A stretch of 64,000 nt of DNA from Lytechinus variegatus (GCF_018143015.1 NC_054746.1:43032201-43096200), one strand, 5' to 3'; positions 1 to 11,749 are shown, numbered from the stretch's first letter. Notes: generated by a model from the sequence alone, not told the origin. Made by a program: numbers and translations.

Positions 1-178
1 TTGTACTTGATCAAGTTCCAGAAGAGAAAATCATTAACATCCTTCCAGATCCGCAACAAAGAGAGGATTTCATCTATATTTTCCATCAAACCAAATACAT
101 CAATAATGTCATCAATATTTTTGTCTACCTGTTTGTATATCAACGTTTCAGAAAAACATTTTGCAAAACATTTGATTA
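1..178 (-). CDS. Possible partial internal exon running off the left edge
   Basis: On the minus strand a frame is open from about 213 to the window edge. A plausible acceptor (TTTTTTATTGCAG) ends at 179, so an exon could start at 178. Read from there the frame gives a protein-like string containing DKNIDDIIDVFGLM and LSLLRIWKDVNDFLF, with alternating acidic and hydrophobic residues. The plus strand is also open here (1-285), but its translation is Lys/Ser/Ile-rich and looks like low-complexity AT-rich noise. I do not recognise the family. The acceptor needs a phase-1 donor upstream, whereas the candidate exon at 1386-1635 offers a phase-0 donor, so the two are not simply adjacent exons of one gene. 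Only protein homology would settle it. Confidence 0.3.
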
Positions 179-286
179 CTGCAATAAAAAACCTAATCCC
201 ATTGAAGTGTAAAAATGGATTTCTTCATGCCAGCCTTGTAGAGATTGGTAAAAGTCTATCTGATATTCACTGGGATTACATATAGT

Positions 287-875
287 TAAAGGTCAAGTCT
301 ACCCCAGGAAAATGTTGATAGAATAAATAGAGGAAAATCAGACTATAGATCATAACACTGAAAATTTCATCAAAATCTGACGTAAAATAAGAAAGTTATG
401 GCATTATAAAGTTTCGCTTATTTTTCACAAACAGTGATAAGCAAAAGTCAGTGACATGCAAATGTGTTTGTCGGTGATGTCCATCACTCACTATTTCTTT
501 TGTTTTTATTGTATGAATTATACAATATTTCATTTTTTTTACAAATTTGACAATAAGGACCAACTGGACTAAATTAAACAATGCTAATTCTATGTGTTCA
601 GGGAGGAATTAAATTGTTGTTTCACTTGACAATGAGGAGAAAATTAGAATATTTCATGCAATGAAATACGAAAAAATAGTGAGTGGATGACATCATCAGT
701 CTCCTTATTTGCGTACCAACCAGGATTTGCATATCACTGTTTTGCGAAACTAAGCAAAGCCTTATTAAAATGTCATAACTTTCTTATTTTTTCATCCAAT
801 TTTAATGTAATTTTCAGTGTTATGCTGTAGGATTTTTCTTTTTTTATTCAACTCAACTTTTGTTGGAGTGGACTG
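287..875. mobile_element. Family A long-TIR MITE, copy 1
   Basis: The left end (AAGGTCAAGTCTACCCC) and right end (TTGGAGTGGACT) are inverted. The roughly 150 bp next to them are inverted copies of each other: the left arm carries CATAACACTGAAAATTTCAT and the right arm AATTTTCAGTGTTATG. The middle holds a conserved block with ACATCATCAGTCTCC. The same architecture recurs at about 6.75, 20.2, 25.2 and 47.0 kb. No coding capacity is seen. The structure is read directly from sequence; calling it a MITE is inference. Confidence 0.7.
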
Positions 876-1385
876 AAAAGTGATTTGAAAAATCTTTTAC
901 TCCAAGCTTCAAATTTAGGGGTCAGAAGAAAATCTCTTCTTTATATAGATCTTTATATTAAGCATTGAGGATTTGTATTCAAAACAATGGACATTAAAAT
1001 CACATTTTCAAGTTTGTTTGAATTTGAACAAAAATATAACTACTTTTCAACTGTCAATAAATGTCAGCCAAAACCTTTTATCCCCTACAAACCTACTGTA
1101 CATCACAATCGATGCCTGTTTAGGAGGACCACCACTTTTGGTCTCCTTTAAATTTCCCATATTTGAATATGTATAGCATTTTTCATTCCCTGTATGTAGA
1201 GCTATGTTGCAAACATCAAAATTAACAAAAAAATGCTACTTGCTTAACTTAAAGTATTGTATTCTGGGTAAGAAACCCAAATGAAGGTATTTGAACTATT
1301 CAGGACAATAACAGATACTATTCCATGTGGCTATATTTTGCCTTTAAAGATGTATACGAGACTAAAGAAAAAACAATTTTGGAAG
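876..1385. other. Intergenic stretch, nothing recognised
   Basis: AT-rich sequence between the family A copy and the candidate exon at 1386. I see no coding frame with splice signals, no repeat shared with the rest of the window and no RNA gene. If the 1386-1635 exon is terminal, this stretch would be its 3' untranslated or flanking region. Confidence 0.4.
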
Positions 1386-1635
1386 TCATACCCTTCGTTG
1401 AACAGAGGTGCCACGAACTTCAGCATTAACACTTGTGCCATAGCTTGGATTGTTCGATCCTTCAACCTGGATAGGCCTTCTAGCATTCGAAGCACCATCT
1501 GATGATGGCGGAGCACGTTCTTCAGCCGACATTGTCTCTGTTGGTGCCTGTTCCTCCTCCTCCTCAGCGTCAATCATCAACCGTGTGTTTTCTGTGGAAT
1601 TGTCTTCGTCCTGGTCCCACACACCCATATGGGAG
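1386..1635 (-). CDS. Candidate exon (3'-terminal or internal) of an unrecognised gene
   Basis: On the minus strand a good acceptor (TTTTATATTTCCAG) precedes a frame of 82 residues. It begins SSHMGVWDQDEDNSTENT, has an acidic run DAEEEEEQ, then Ser/Pro/Glu-rich low-complexity sequence and RGTSVQRRV before a TGA. Codon use is more balanced and GC-richer than the flanks, which favours real coding sequence. The exon could end at the TGA, giving a disordered acidic C-terminal tail, or at a GTATGA donor after position 1392 (phase 0, after AGG). The upstream exons would lie at higher coordinates, but I could not identify them before or beyond the large palindrome that starts at about 2.3 kb. I do not recognise the family; a cytoplasmic tail of a membrane protein is one guess. 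Confidence 0.45.
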
Positions 1636-2321
1636 CTGGAAATATAAAAGCAAAAGGCTACGTCATGTGAGAGAAATAGGCTGTACAGGGAAGCTATGAG
1701 GAGGATGTATGTGCTTGTGTGATTAGACGTCACAAAATGAGTGACTTCCGCCTGCTGAGTAATTGAATGAAATGTATACAACTAGCAACTAGTTTATGTT
1801 GATAGTAGTCTTTCTCCAAGTCAAGCCCATTATGTATTTTGTGCACATCTACATTTATGAAAAGAATCATGAAAAAATCTAGAAAGAAATATTAAATTCA
1901 TGACTTCAATAAGGAATATTGACAAACAAAAGTGCTGTATGATTTGTATATTTTCTGATATGAAATACCTTTGGTGTACATTGCAACTGCACTAAATAAG
2001 TACAAATTCCATTAACAAATTATGGTCTATAACATTCAGAAAACAAAATTTACATTTTGCCATGGACCATGTAATTAAAGAAACAATTCTAAAAGTCTCT
2101 TTAAGTACTCAGTTACTTTATAATATAAGCAATTCATTTTCAGAAGTCTTTTCTGAATTAGCCATTAAAAACATATAAACCTGTGTTACTCTCGCTTTAC
2201 ACTTAACATCTAAGCAAAGAAAAATCACACAGCTGGAAGATATCAATTTTAACATTCTATTCAGAAATTGCACTTATTCTTTAATTCAAATATGATTAAT
2301 TAACAATGTTTGCAACTGAAC
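1636..2321. other. AT-rich stretch without recognised feature
   Basis: This would be intron if the 1386-1635 exon is real. I see no additional exon with consistent splice sites and no repeat shared with elsewhere in the window. Confidence 0.35.
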
Positions 2322-3380
2322 TGATAGTCTGGTCTGTTAGCGTCAAAAATGCCCTACTTGTGGACACGGTGGACAAAAGCATGATTTTTTCTCCAGACCT
2401 TTGTTTATGTATAAGAACTAAGAATGGGGTATGCTCCAAAAAATCTGGCTGCAGGAACAGTGAAAAAATGGGTGAAAATGTCAGAATTTATGAGTTCAGA
2501 TTTGTCTGATATATAGACTAGCGCTAGTGCAAAACTCAATAGCAGTGCATTATTTTGCATTGAATTAGTTCTTGAATTCAGACCCTTTTTGAACAGATCT
2601 TCTGTTTGTCCTCGCATCTCAATGCACCAAATATCTGAATGAAGATGCTAACCAAGCCGAAGGGTGACGGTGGAGGGGGTTGAATGTTGGTGTGTGTGTA
2701 CATATTTTGGTCTTGGGGTAAAGGTGTGCAATACACATTTTTTGCATGTGTTGGAAATTGTGTTGCCATGGTAACAGTGTATTATTGCAAAAATAAGGTA
2801 AAAATCTTGCAGTTAAAACCACTTCCTCTGTTTTTAACCGATTCTCATGAAATTTGGCACACACATTGGTCTTGAGGTGAAGATGTCTAAGACACACTTT
2901 TGTGTGTCTTTCAGAAATCTTGTTGCCATGGTAACAACATATCTGGTGAAAATTGGGGAAAAAACCTTACAATTCAAACTGTTTCATCAGTTTTCAATCA
3001 ATTTTCATGAAATTTGGCACACACATTGGTATTGAAGTAAAGATGTACAAGGCACTTTTTGTGTGTTTCCAAAATTGTGTTGCCATGGGAACAACATATT
3101 ATATGGCAAAATTTAGGTAAAAACCTTGCAATTTGAACTACTTCATCAGTTTGTTGTTGTTGTTTTGAACCAATTCTCATGAAAAAATTATGGCTCACAC
3201 ATTGGCCTTGGGGTAAAGATGTGCAAGAACCTTTTGTCAGAGAGTGCAATGTCTTGGTAACCACATTTAGCCAGAAATATGGGGGAAAACTCATTGTGGA
3301 TCAGTCTACTTCTCAGTTTTCAGCCTGTGCTCATAAAAGTTGACACAAATATTCATTTTGGGTAAAGATTCATATTCAGT

Positions 3381-3970
3381 ATTAAAAGGGAATCAAGCCT
3401 TGGTCATAATGTTGTGTGCATGGAAAAAGGAGAAAAAATAAGAATGGTGAAAGTTTTAAAGAAATCGGACAAGCAAAATAAAGTTATGGCTGCTTTGAAA
3501 TTAAGATCCCTAAGGCTACTAGTATGTAGAATTCAAATTGGCAACTGGGTAAGTAAATTATGACAAGGGGTGAGGCTGCAAGGACAACTTTCCCATAGTT
3601 ATCAGGATTTTTGGTTTTCTCCTAAATCCCTATTCCATTGGGGCCGTAATATAAACCCTTTAGCATGTTTTATGTCCTCATGAAAGAAAGATATAATTTG
3701 AAGAAAAACTTTTGAAAAAAGAAATTTTAGCTAATTAATTATTCCAGTACATGGAAGAGTGGTCCTTGCCTTCTTAAATCACTGTGACATCACACATGCG
3801 GTCAATTTGAAGTCTTCATGGGTATATTGATTACCAATGTTTATAACTTTAATATGTTCACAACTTTGTTATGGTTTGTCCGATATTGTTCAAACTTTGA
3901 CCTATAAACTTGTCTGATTTTTCATTTTCCTCTAAAAACAAGTGTTTATTTGGGTTTGATTCCCCTTTAT
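3381..3970. mobile_element. Long-TIR MITE inserted in the left palindrome arm
   Basis: The left end TTAAAAGGGAATCAAGCC and right end GGTTTGATTCCCCTTTA are inverted copies. The inversion continues inward: AAATCGGACAAGC on the left matches the complement of GTTTGTCCGATATTG on the right. It resembles the element at 14721-15267 in end sequence and in the GTCCGAT motif, so the two are probably related families. The right palindrome arm lacks it. No coding sequence. Confidence 0.65.
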
Positions 3971-6398
3971 AACGTCATATAATAGCGCAGGGTATTAATC
4001 ATCTTCAATAATATTTATAGGCTTTTGGGGGAGGGGCGGAGAAGGTCCTTAAAAACTGACAACATAAAAATATAGAAGGTTAAAGGCCATGACCATGAGG
4101 AACTTAAACACTCTTAAAAAACACCCCTTACATTTTTTTGTTGGGGGGGGGGCTTTAGAAAATTGCCACATAAAGATTAAAATGAAATTATAACAACTAG
4201 GAACTTAACCCCCCCCCCAAAAAAAAAAAGGGAAATCCTTTACACTTCAGCATATTAATTTAAAGCCTCAAACATTCTGCTTTGAAAAAAAAAAGTTTCC
4301 GGTGTCCAATTAATCAATGTTTTATTTGAAGCATGAAGCAGGGGCTGCCACAGAAATATACTGAAAAAATTAAATGAAAGAAAATATAAGGCTAAAATCT
4401 ATTGTGCACATAGGTATATTTTTTATATGGTATGTTACTGAGTCATGGATTTGCAAGTGAATTTCTAAAACAAGTGCAGATATTTTGATATATATTTATA
4501 TTTCTATAATAATTAGTTGCATGATTAAAGGTACACTTTAAAATGTCAGAAAAAATATACTTAGAGAGAGACAGGAAACAGAAAGAGATGGCATGGTGAA
4601 GCTCAAAATCAAGAGTGATGTGAAAGTTAAAAAGAAAGAGTAGGAACGGAATATGAATATGAATAAAAAACTGAGTAGGAGAATATAAATAAACAATGGT
4701 TAATTGGGTACTGTAAACAAATTTTTTATCAAATCAGAATGCATTAAGCTTCAAATGAATGGTCTGAAGTGCAAAGGACTCTTCTTACCTTTGAAGGGGG
4801 GGGGGCATTTTCTGCTAAAAAGTATATCAGCCCCCTATTTTTTTCGGGGGGGGGGGGTTAAGTTCCTAGTCATAATCCTTTAACTGTAATTTTAATGAGG
4901 TCATTTTCTAAAGACCCCACCCCCCGCAGAAAAAGAGTAATGTCTAGCTTTAAAAATGCATTGACCCCTGAGGGACAAAGGTGCTGTCTGGTTTGAGCAT
5001 GGGGAAATAGAACTAAAAGTGGTATGGGGAGGGGTGCACATCTTGGGGAGGTGGAACTAAGGTTTGGAAAATCAGCTGTTGAAAGTACAAGGGGTACACA
5101 TTTTGTTTTGCTTGCCAGTGTTGGAACTCCTCTGCTTCAGCGGAAGGTTTCATATTCACCCAGTGTACCTCCAGCCTATATGCCCTTAAGGGGATGCGTT
5201 TTTTAAGAGTGTTTATCATTTTTATGTTTCTAATGGCCACTGCCTTTACCTTCTTTGATGTCAGATTTAAAGGACTAATCCTGCCCCTTCCCCCCAAACC
5301 CAGAAATATTAATGAAGGTGATTAATACCCCACATTTTAATGCAGAGAAGACATTTAGAATTTAATATGAATCTTTACCCTAAGATGAATATTTCTTCCA
5401 ATTTTTATGAGCACTGACTAAAAACAGGGGAAGAAGTTTGATCCACAATAAGTTTTCCTACATTTCTGGCTATCATATGTGGCTACCCTGGTAATGCACT
5501 CTCTGACAAATGCAAAAAAAAGGTTCTTGCACATCTTTACCCCAAGGCCAATGTGTGAGCCAAATTTCATGAGAATTGGTTCAAAACTGATGAAGTAGTT
5601 CAAATTGCAAGTGTTTTACTAAATTTCGCCATATAATATGTTGTTCCCATGGCAACACAATTTTGAAAATGCACACAAAAAGTGCTATGTACATCTTTAC
5701 TTCAATACCAATGTGTGTGCCAAATTTCATGAAAATTGATTGAAAACTGATGAAACAGTTTGAATTGTAAGGTTTTTTCCCCAATTTTCACCAGATATGT
5801 TGTTACCATGGCAACAAGATTTCTGAAAGACACACAAAAGTGTGTCTTAGACATCTTCACCTCAAGACCAATGTGTGTGCCAAATTTCATGAGAATCGGT
5901 TAAAAACAGAGGAAGTGGTTCTAACTGCAAGATTTTTACCTTATTTTTGCAATAATACACTGTTACCATGGCAACACAATTTCCAACACATGCAAAAAAT
6001 GTGTATTGCACACCTTTACCCCAAGACCAAAATATGTACACACACACCAACATTCAACCCCCTCCACCGTCACCCTTCGGCTTGGTTAGCATCTTCATTC
6101 AGATATTTGGTGCATTGAGATGCGAGGACAAACAGAAGATCTGTTCAAAAAGGGTCTGAATTCAAGAACTAATTCAATGCAAAATAATGCACTGCTATTG
6201 AGTTTTGCACTAGCGCTAGTCTATATATCAGACAAATCTGAACTCATAAATTCTGACATTTTCACCCATTTTTTCACTGTTCCTGCAGCCAGATTTTTTG
6301 GAGCATACCCCATTCTTAATTCTTATACATAAACAAAGGTCTGGAGAAAAAATCATGCTTTTGTCCACCGTGTCCACATAATTCCGCTAACTGACCAG

Positions 6399-6543
6399 GG
6401 GCCTGTTGCGGAAAGAGTTGCGTTTAAACGCAAGTCAAAAAATCAATCGCAAGTTCCAAATGCGCGCTGTTGATTGGTCGAAAATCAAGTTGCGCATGAT
6501 TTTTAGAGTTGCGATTGATTGCAACTCTTTCTGCAACAGGCCC
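6399..6543. mobile_element. 145-bp MITE with GGGCCTGTTGC ends, 3-bp target duplication
   Basis: Termini GGGCCTGTTGCGGAAAGAG and its near-complement CTCTTTCTGCAACAGGCCC enclose a palindromic body. The flanking CAG (6396-6398 and 6544-6546) is a 3-bp duplication. The uninterrupted mirror site in the left palindrome arm (ATAGTCTGGTCTG at about 2325) confirms the pre-insertion sequence. End sequence plus a 3-bp duplication suggests a PIF/Harbinger-related MITE, by inference. A second full copy lies at about 51225-51369 and a degraded one at about 31497-31604. Confidence 0.75.
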
Positions 6544-6744
6544 CAGACTATGAAAAGTCAACCTAATTGAGCACAGCTGTGATAGTATATGGACATTAAT
6601 AAATGGAGGTTGCAGCCTAATGAATTTATGCACTGATTTTGCTACATGGACATACATGTACACATGGAGCTTTTTGTGACAAATGGATCAACGGACGACA
6701 TTTGGATCCCTTAATCTTGCCTTCACCTCTGTTGGGCAAGCCAA

Positions 6745-7264
6745 AAATTTATTTTAATAAAAAGAGAAAAATCTTACAAGCATAACACTGAAATTACATG
6801 TATCATCGAAATTTGATCTAAAATATTGTTATGACATTTTAAAGTTTCACCTAATACAGTTAATGCATAACCTGGTTGGTATGCAAATGAAGGGACTGAT
6901 GACGTCACTCATTCACTATTTCTTTTGTATTTATAGGAAATATTCGAACTTTCTCCTCATTCTCATGTGAAACAAAGTTTTCTACCTCCCTCAACAAGTG
7001 GAATTACCATGATTCAATCAAGTCTGTCCTTATTGTAAAACCTGTAAAAAATTGAAATATTGAATAATTCAAACAATTTTTTATGTGAGGGACATCAGTG
7101 ACTCTCATTCGCATGTCAATGAGATGTGCATATTTTGTAGTGAAACTTTTAAAATGCCTTAACTTTCTTATTTTACATCCAATTTTGATGAAATTTTCAT
7201 TGTTATTCCTGTTTGATTTTTCTTTATCGATTCAAATGAACATTTTTCTGGGGTGGACTTGACC
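6745..7264. mobile_element. Family A MITE, copy 2 (left end eroded)
   Basis: It contains the family A landmarks GCATAACACTGAAATTACAT (left) and TCATTGTTATTCC with GGGGTGGACTTGACC (right). The leftmost CAAGTCCACCCC end is missing, so this copy is truncated. No coding sequence. Confidence 0.65.
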
Positions 7265-8304
7265 ATGAAAATTCCTTCAACTTCTTGCTCAAATTTATCA
7301 GCACAAAACCATGCATTCCTAACGCATGAGCACCACCATTTTGTTCTGTTTGTTTGGTCGCAGTTACACTGCAAAATGTTGATGCCCTATATCTATTAGT
7401 CACAAACAAAACAATATGGCTGCATGCATGCAACAGGAATGCAATGTTTGGGGCCAATAAATCCAAGCAAAAAAATTGAGAAATCCTGCTTGGTACTATT
7501 ATTTTCATAATTATAATTGGTTGACCAATGTTTAGAAATATATGCAAAAAAATTGATACATATATCTAAAAGGAAATATAGGCCTACATGTAATCTTGGT
7601 TGATAATTCATAATCTTTAGCGACATTGGATTTCTTATGTATGTCTTTATTTTAGCTCTGCACCGTTCTGGACAAAATTGCACCGGGGACCAACATCATC
7701 GAGCAGGCAATGGTGGACTGCCAAATTTTACTAAAACTTTAATAGGCATACTCACAATAACTCTCCTTTCAGTGTAATCCAAAGTAATAGCTTTATGAAA
7801 TAAAATTATACATTTTTTTTGTATGCAGATACAAAATTTGTTATATATTATTATTCAATTATTTTTCAAATGAAATGTAAGCAAAGACTTTTTTGAATGG
7901 TAAAATTGCTGCCATTTCAGGTGACAAGATCATGATACACATATGTACATGATCATATGTACACACGTGTATGCTTAAATTTAAGTAATATCTCTGGAAT
8001 TATCAGTGAAACTGAAAGTTGGAAGAGAATGCGGGTATACAACATATACTGCATTCTCAAATCATAGTTAGGTATTGTGAATAATATATAAAGCATGATC
8101 TACAACCAAGTGTATGAAATCAAATGGGTTTGAAAATAACACATTTTATATGGACACCAAATGTTATCAAAATTAAGTGTAAATAGTTAAAGAATGAGAT
8201 GTACAGTATTAGAAAAAATAGAATCAGTCATTTCATGTGGTGTGACAAACTCTAATATAGTGAATGTTAGATAAAGTTATGTGTTGACTAGAATAGCTAG
8301 ACTA
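7265..8304. other. Intergenic, nothing recognised
   Basis: AT-rich unique-looking sequence. A 107-residue open frame on the minus strand (7224-7547) has random-looking composition and overlaps the MITE end, so it is not called. Confidence 0.4.
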
Positions 8305-8400
8305 CAGACCTGCCAACCTCTGGAATGAAAAAGTGTATTCTGTGATTAAAAAGTGTATTTTTCCCCCCAAAGAAGTGTATTTCAGAAGTATATTATTTCA
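8305..8400. repeat. Dispersed repeat (copy inverted at 46425-46520)
   Basis: The block CAGACCTGCCAACCTCTGGA followed by three AAGTGTATTT-like motifs recurs in reverse complement at 46425-46520 inside an LBR intron. No coding or known element features were recognised. Confidence 0.55.
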
Positions 8401-8510
8401 TAATAAAATGTGTGGCGCACTCGTTCATCAAAACAACTGAAAAGAATTGTTTTTCATGATTTTATTTCAAACATGTATGCGAGATTTAGTAAGTCAAATG
8501 CAAAGAAATC

Positions 8511-8782
8511 TGGGCCCGTCTTACAAAGAGTTACAATTGATCCAATCACATGTAACTCTATGGAAATCCAACAGTGTCATATTTTTTCTACAGGATATTT
8601 GCAAAATGTTCTTAGTAAACAAAGGAGAACACACCAAATTGTCAAGAAATCAATTAATTTATGGATATACATTCATATTTAGAAATTTTCTTTCAACAAA
8701 CTTGCATTTTATATGTTGACTTTGCTGGCTTTCCATAGTTGCGATGGTTGGATCAATCTTAACTCTTTGTAAGACGGGGCCC
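8511..8782. mobile_element. MITE with GGGCCCGTCTTACAAAG termini
   Basis: The left end GGGCCCGTCTTACAAAGAGT and right end ACTCTTTGTAAGACGGGGCCC are inverted repeats, extending inward to TTGATCCAA and its complement. The interior is AT-rich and non-coding. The termini resemble the 145-bp MITE at 6399 (GGGCC start), so a related superfamily is likely. The target duplication is unclear. Confidence 0.65.
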
Positions 8783-10659
8783 TGATGTTATTGAAATAAA
8801 AAAAAATCTGAACCAATTATGGCAATTATTTCAGTACAACTAAAAATTAGAAGAAACAAGTATATGAAAAATAATACTTTGAAAAAAATCCAACAATTAC
8901 AAAATTCAAATGATTTAAATGATTATTATCCTTGCATTAATGGCAAAAAGCACATCAACAAAACTTGACCAAAGTAAACAATGCATGCATGCCTAAGAAC
9001 TTAGAAATTGATTCCCTGGAACTACAGCTACTCAAGTTTTGTCATAGAATTCTGAATTAACCCCCCCCCCCCCCCCAAAAAAAAAAATGTATCTACATTG
9101 TATGGATGGACAAGGAAGAATCATGAAGAATATTTATATTTTCTTATTCAAATAAAATTCTAAATACCTATTGCAACCTGCATTTCATAGTGTACATGTA
9201 CCTCTTACCATGTCTTCTCATTTGCCCAGAAATACATGTACTTCATCAAAAGTAAGCTTTTCTCAAGCTAAAACTAAAATGTAGAAAATTTTGATGATGA
9301 AATTAGAAAAAAATTTAACGGTAAGGTACGGAGTGTAACAATGACAAAATTTATCATGCACATGTGAAAAAACACCTTACAACTTGTCCACAATCCAATT
9401 TTGGAGAAAATCACATTTTGCTCATTTTCTGAAAATGTGAATTTAAAGTACTTTTTTAATTTGTGGTTCAAAGTAACTGAAAGAATACTAATAACAATCA
9501 TGAATGACTGCAAGCTTATACTTTGGCGTAAAGGTCAAATAAATTGTAGTCAATCATAGGATTGCTATGACATCATTACAATTAGATATTAAATTTATTT
9601 TTATTGTAATAAGGATGATAGCATAGTGACAGATTTGAACCTGTATTTGTACATGATGATTAGAACATTACACAGTAAGATATTCCATGTCTCAATGTTA
9701 GCACCAAATTCCACACTTTTTTCCATAATAAGGTCGCATATATTTTATTTGATACTGTCATTGCTATATCGTATGGTAAGTGCATCAAATTTAAGTTCAA
9801 GTCTGATACAAATACATGTACTTTGGTTTTTAAAAAAGGGGAAATTCATTTTCACTTTCTGAAAAATTATACACAATACAAACTTTTCATTGTAACACTC
9901 ATGATGATGATGAAGTGGGAGTTAGACTTCCCTGATTCAACTACATGAATGTTGTTAATGTTGTTCTGGACAGCATCATGCAAATGTGTTAACTTAATAT
10001 GGGATGGAAATTTAGAAATAAAACTTTCTAAAGTAGAAGTAATGATTGAATTTAAACAATAAACTTCAACTTATTTTTTTTAGATAAATAAAATGAAGAA
10101 AAGTAAAAGAAAAAAAACCCCAAAATATCAAGTTGATTTAAGAGGCTACATGTATTCAAACAAGCAGTAACTTGAAAAGACCATAAATCAAAAAAATTCT
10201 TGTAGAAAAAGTGATGTTTAGAAGCTTTTCCAAGATTATAACCTTTACTTGTTTTAATACTTTTCGGAGCTCAGCTTGTTAGATTAACATGTCTTAAATC
10301 AATTTGGTGTTAGGGTCACTTCGGGTGGATTTTTCCCCACAAAAAGAAATAATTGAATTGATTTAATATAGTGAAAGAACAGAAAATCAGCAATCTATAA
10401 AATGGTTATAATGAAGGCACATGAAGTGGTTGTTATAAGTGGAGATTTTACACTGTATGTAGTTTCATTACCTTGTATATATTACAGTATTAATAGAAAT
10501 CAAATGTCCAAATACTTATCGAGTCAGGAAGCCTCTGAAACAAAACACATAATTTTTGTTTTCTAATTAAGGATAAACAGCATAAAAAGTAAATATCACT
10601 GAAAAGGTTCATCTGACTGGTGAGCAGACATGAGAAACATTCTTAATTCCACTATCACG
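8783..10659. other. Intergenic, nothing but simple sequence
   Basis: AT-rich sequence containing a C-run followed by an A-run at about 9060-9090 and short ATG-repeat tracts. Frames of 70-80 codons here show no splice-consistent or protein-like features. Confidence 0.4.
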
Positions 10660-10669
10660 AATCAGTTAT

Positions 10670-10746
10670 CTTGTTTTCTATTGTTCTTCTCCCACATTAC
10701 GCGACACATGCGTCCTTAACGTTGGGGAAGAACAATAGAAAACAAG
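10670..10746. repeat. Perfect 20-bp inverted repeat, 37-bp loop
   Basis: CTTGTTTTCTATTGTTCTTC (10670-10689) and its exact complement (10727-10746) flank a 37-nt loop containing several CpGs. The right arm is followed directly by ATGGCGGCG and then a stop. It could be a small MITE or a transcribed hairpin; nothing decides between them. Confidence 0.6.
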
Positions 10747-11749
10747 ATGGCGGCGTAAACATCGGGCATGTCTCTACCCTCTTTTCATATTTTCCTTATT
10801 TTTTTGATGAATTCTTGTTTAAAAATAAAATTGATAGTGTAGAAATGTCGGAAATGGAGTTGTGTAATCCATGTACATGATTTTGGGCTAGATTTTTTAG
10901 AAGTAGATATCTTGGGAGTGAAAGTTTCAGATTTTGGGGCCCTATGTGCAGATGAATGGGAAGAAATACCAGGCTTCATTGAGAGTTAGCATACGTCAGG
11001 AAATGATTTTTACCCTCTAGAAGCCTTCTGGCTAAGTATGGCTAGGAATAGATCTAACCTTGTTCATTCATTGAATGAATAATGAGTGGGGATAACCTCT
11101 TTTGTTTTGGCAATTTCAAATTTAATCAATTAAATAAATATCACCAGAGCTCATCACTGTTTCTCCTTTGTCCATGCTCACTGATATTGACTTCAAGAAA
11201 AAAAAACTTAACACTCCCTCCCACTCCCAGACTGCAATAGTATCGCAGTGCATCCTAGTGCCGGACACCTTTACTTCAGTGCTTTAAAAATGACAACTAG
11301 AGGAAATACAATCAAGAAAAATTATCACTTGCTATTCCAAATATTCTGAAAATTATAAATATGATGAAATTATTTTATATTTTCCATTTTCTTTGCATGG
11401 CACTTGCCGCATACCCCTCGCGCAAAAAATTATTTTCGTGCGTGACAAATTACATCATAATTGCGGACGGGTGCCGGATGGGTAAAAATATTCTTGATTA
11501 TGATGTGACAAAGAATTGATGTGAATTTTTCATATATCATATCATGAGTAAATTCTAAGTTTTGTTTGCTGTCTTATATCGATTCTGAGCAGATCTTTGT
11601 TAAGCTGGACTGCTAATTCAGCATTCTTCCAGTATTTGCGGTAAGGTAAGGTAAGGCAAGGTATAAATTTGTGTTTGCTAACTAATTTCATTTTTTTTGT
11701 TGCGCGTTTGATATATGGCACTTTCCAGTATTAATGCTCTTCATATCGT
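10747..11749. other. Intergenic; possible eroded coding remnant near 10890-10986
   Basis: A short plus-strand frame reading LGVKVSDFGALCADEWEE then a stop (within about 10897-10986) has protein-like composition. It has no clear acceptor or start and could be an old pseudogene fragment. The rest is AT-rich with the tetramer-like run GTAAGGTAAGGTAAGGC at about 11640 and a short fragment (about 11055-11090) related to the direct repeats at 12 and 13 kb. Confidence 0.25.

Larger units (their letters stand above)
2322..6552. mobile_element. Large imperfect palindrome (foldback-type element), about 4.2 kb
   Basis: The left arm (about 2322-4220) is the reverse complement of the right arm (about 4850-6552), around a loop of about 0.6 kb. 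Outer arm parts (about 2350-3035 against 5700-6380) are almost identical. Inner parts, such as AACTAGGAACTTAACCCC at about 4195 and its complement at about 4855, are clearly diverged. Within each arm a 150-175 bp unit is repeated about four times; units start near 2847, 3004, 3177 and 3330 with TCATGAAATTTGGCACACAC and contain GTTGCCATGGTAACAAC. Short open frames in the arms are mirror copies with no recognisable protein. The left arm is interrupted by a MITE at 3381-3970 and the right arm by one at 6399-6543. No transposase or target-site duplication was identified, so the mobile nature is inferred from structure; an inverted segmental duplication is the alternative. Confidence 0.75.

Noticed and set aside
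2619-6159. Mirror-image 60-98 codon frames in the palindrome arms
   Set aside because: They are duplicated because the arms are inverted copies; composition follows the DNA repeat and no domain is recognisable.
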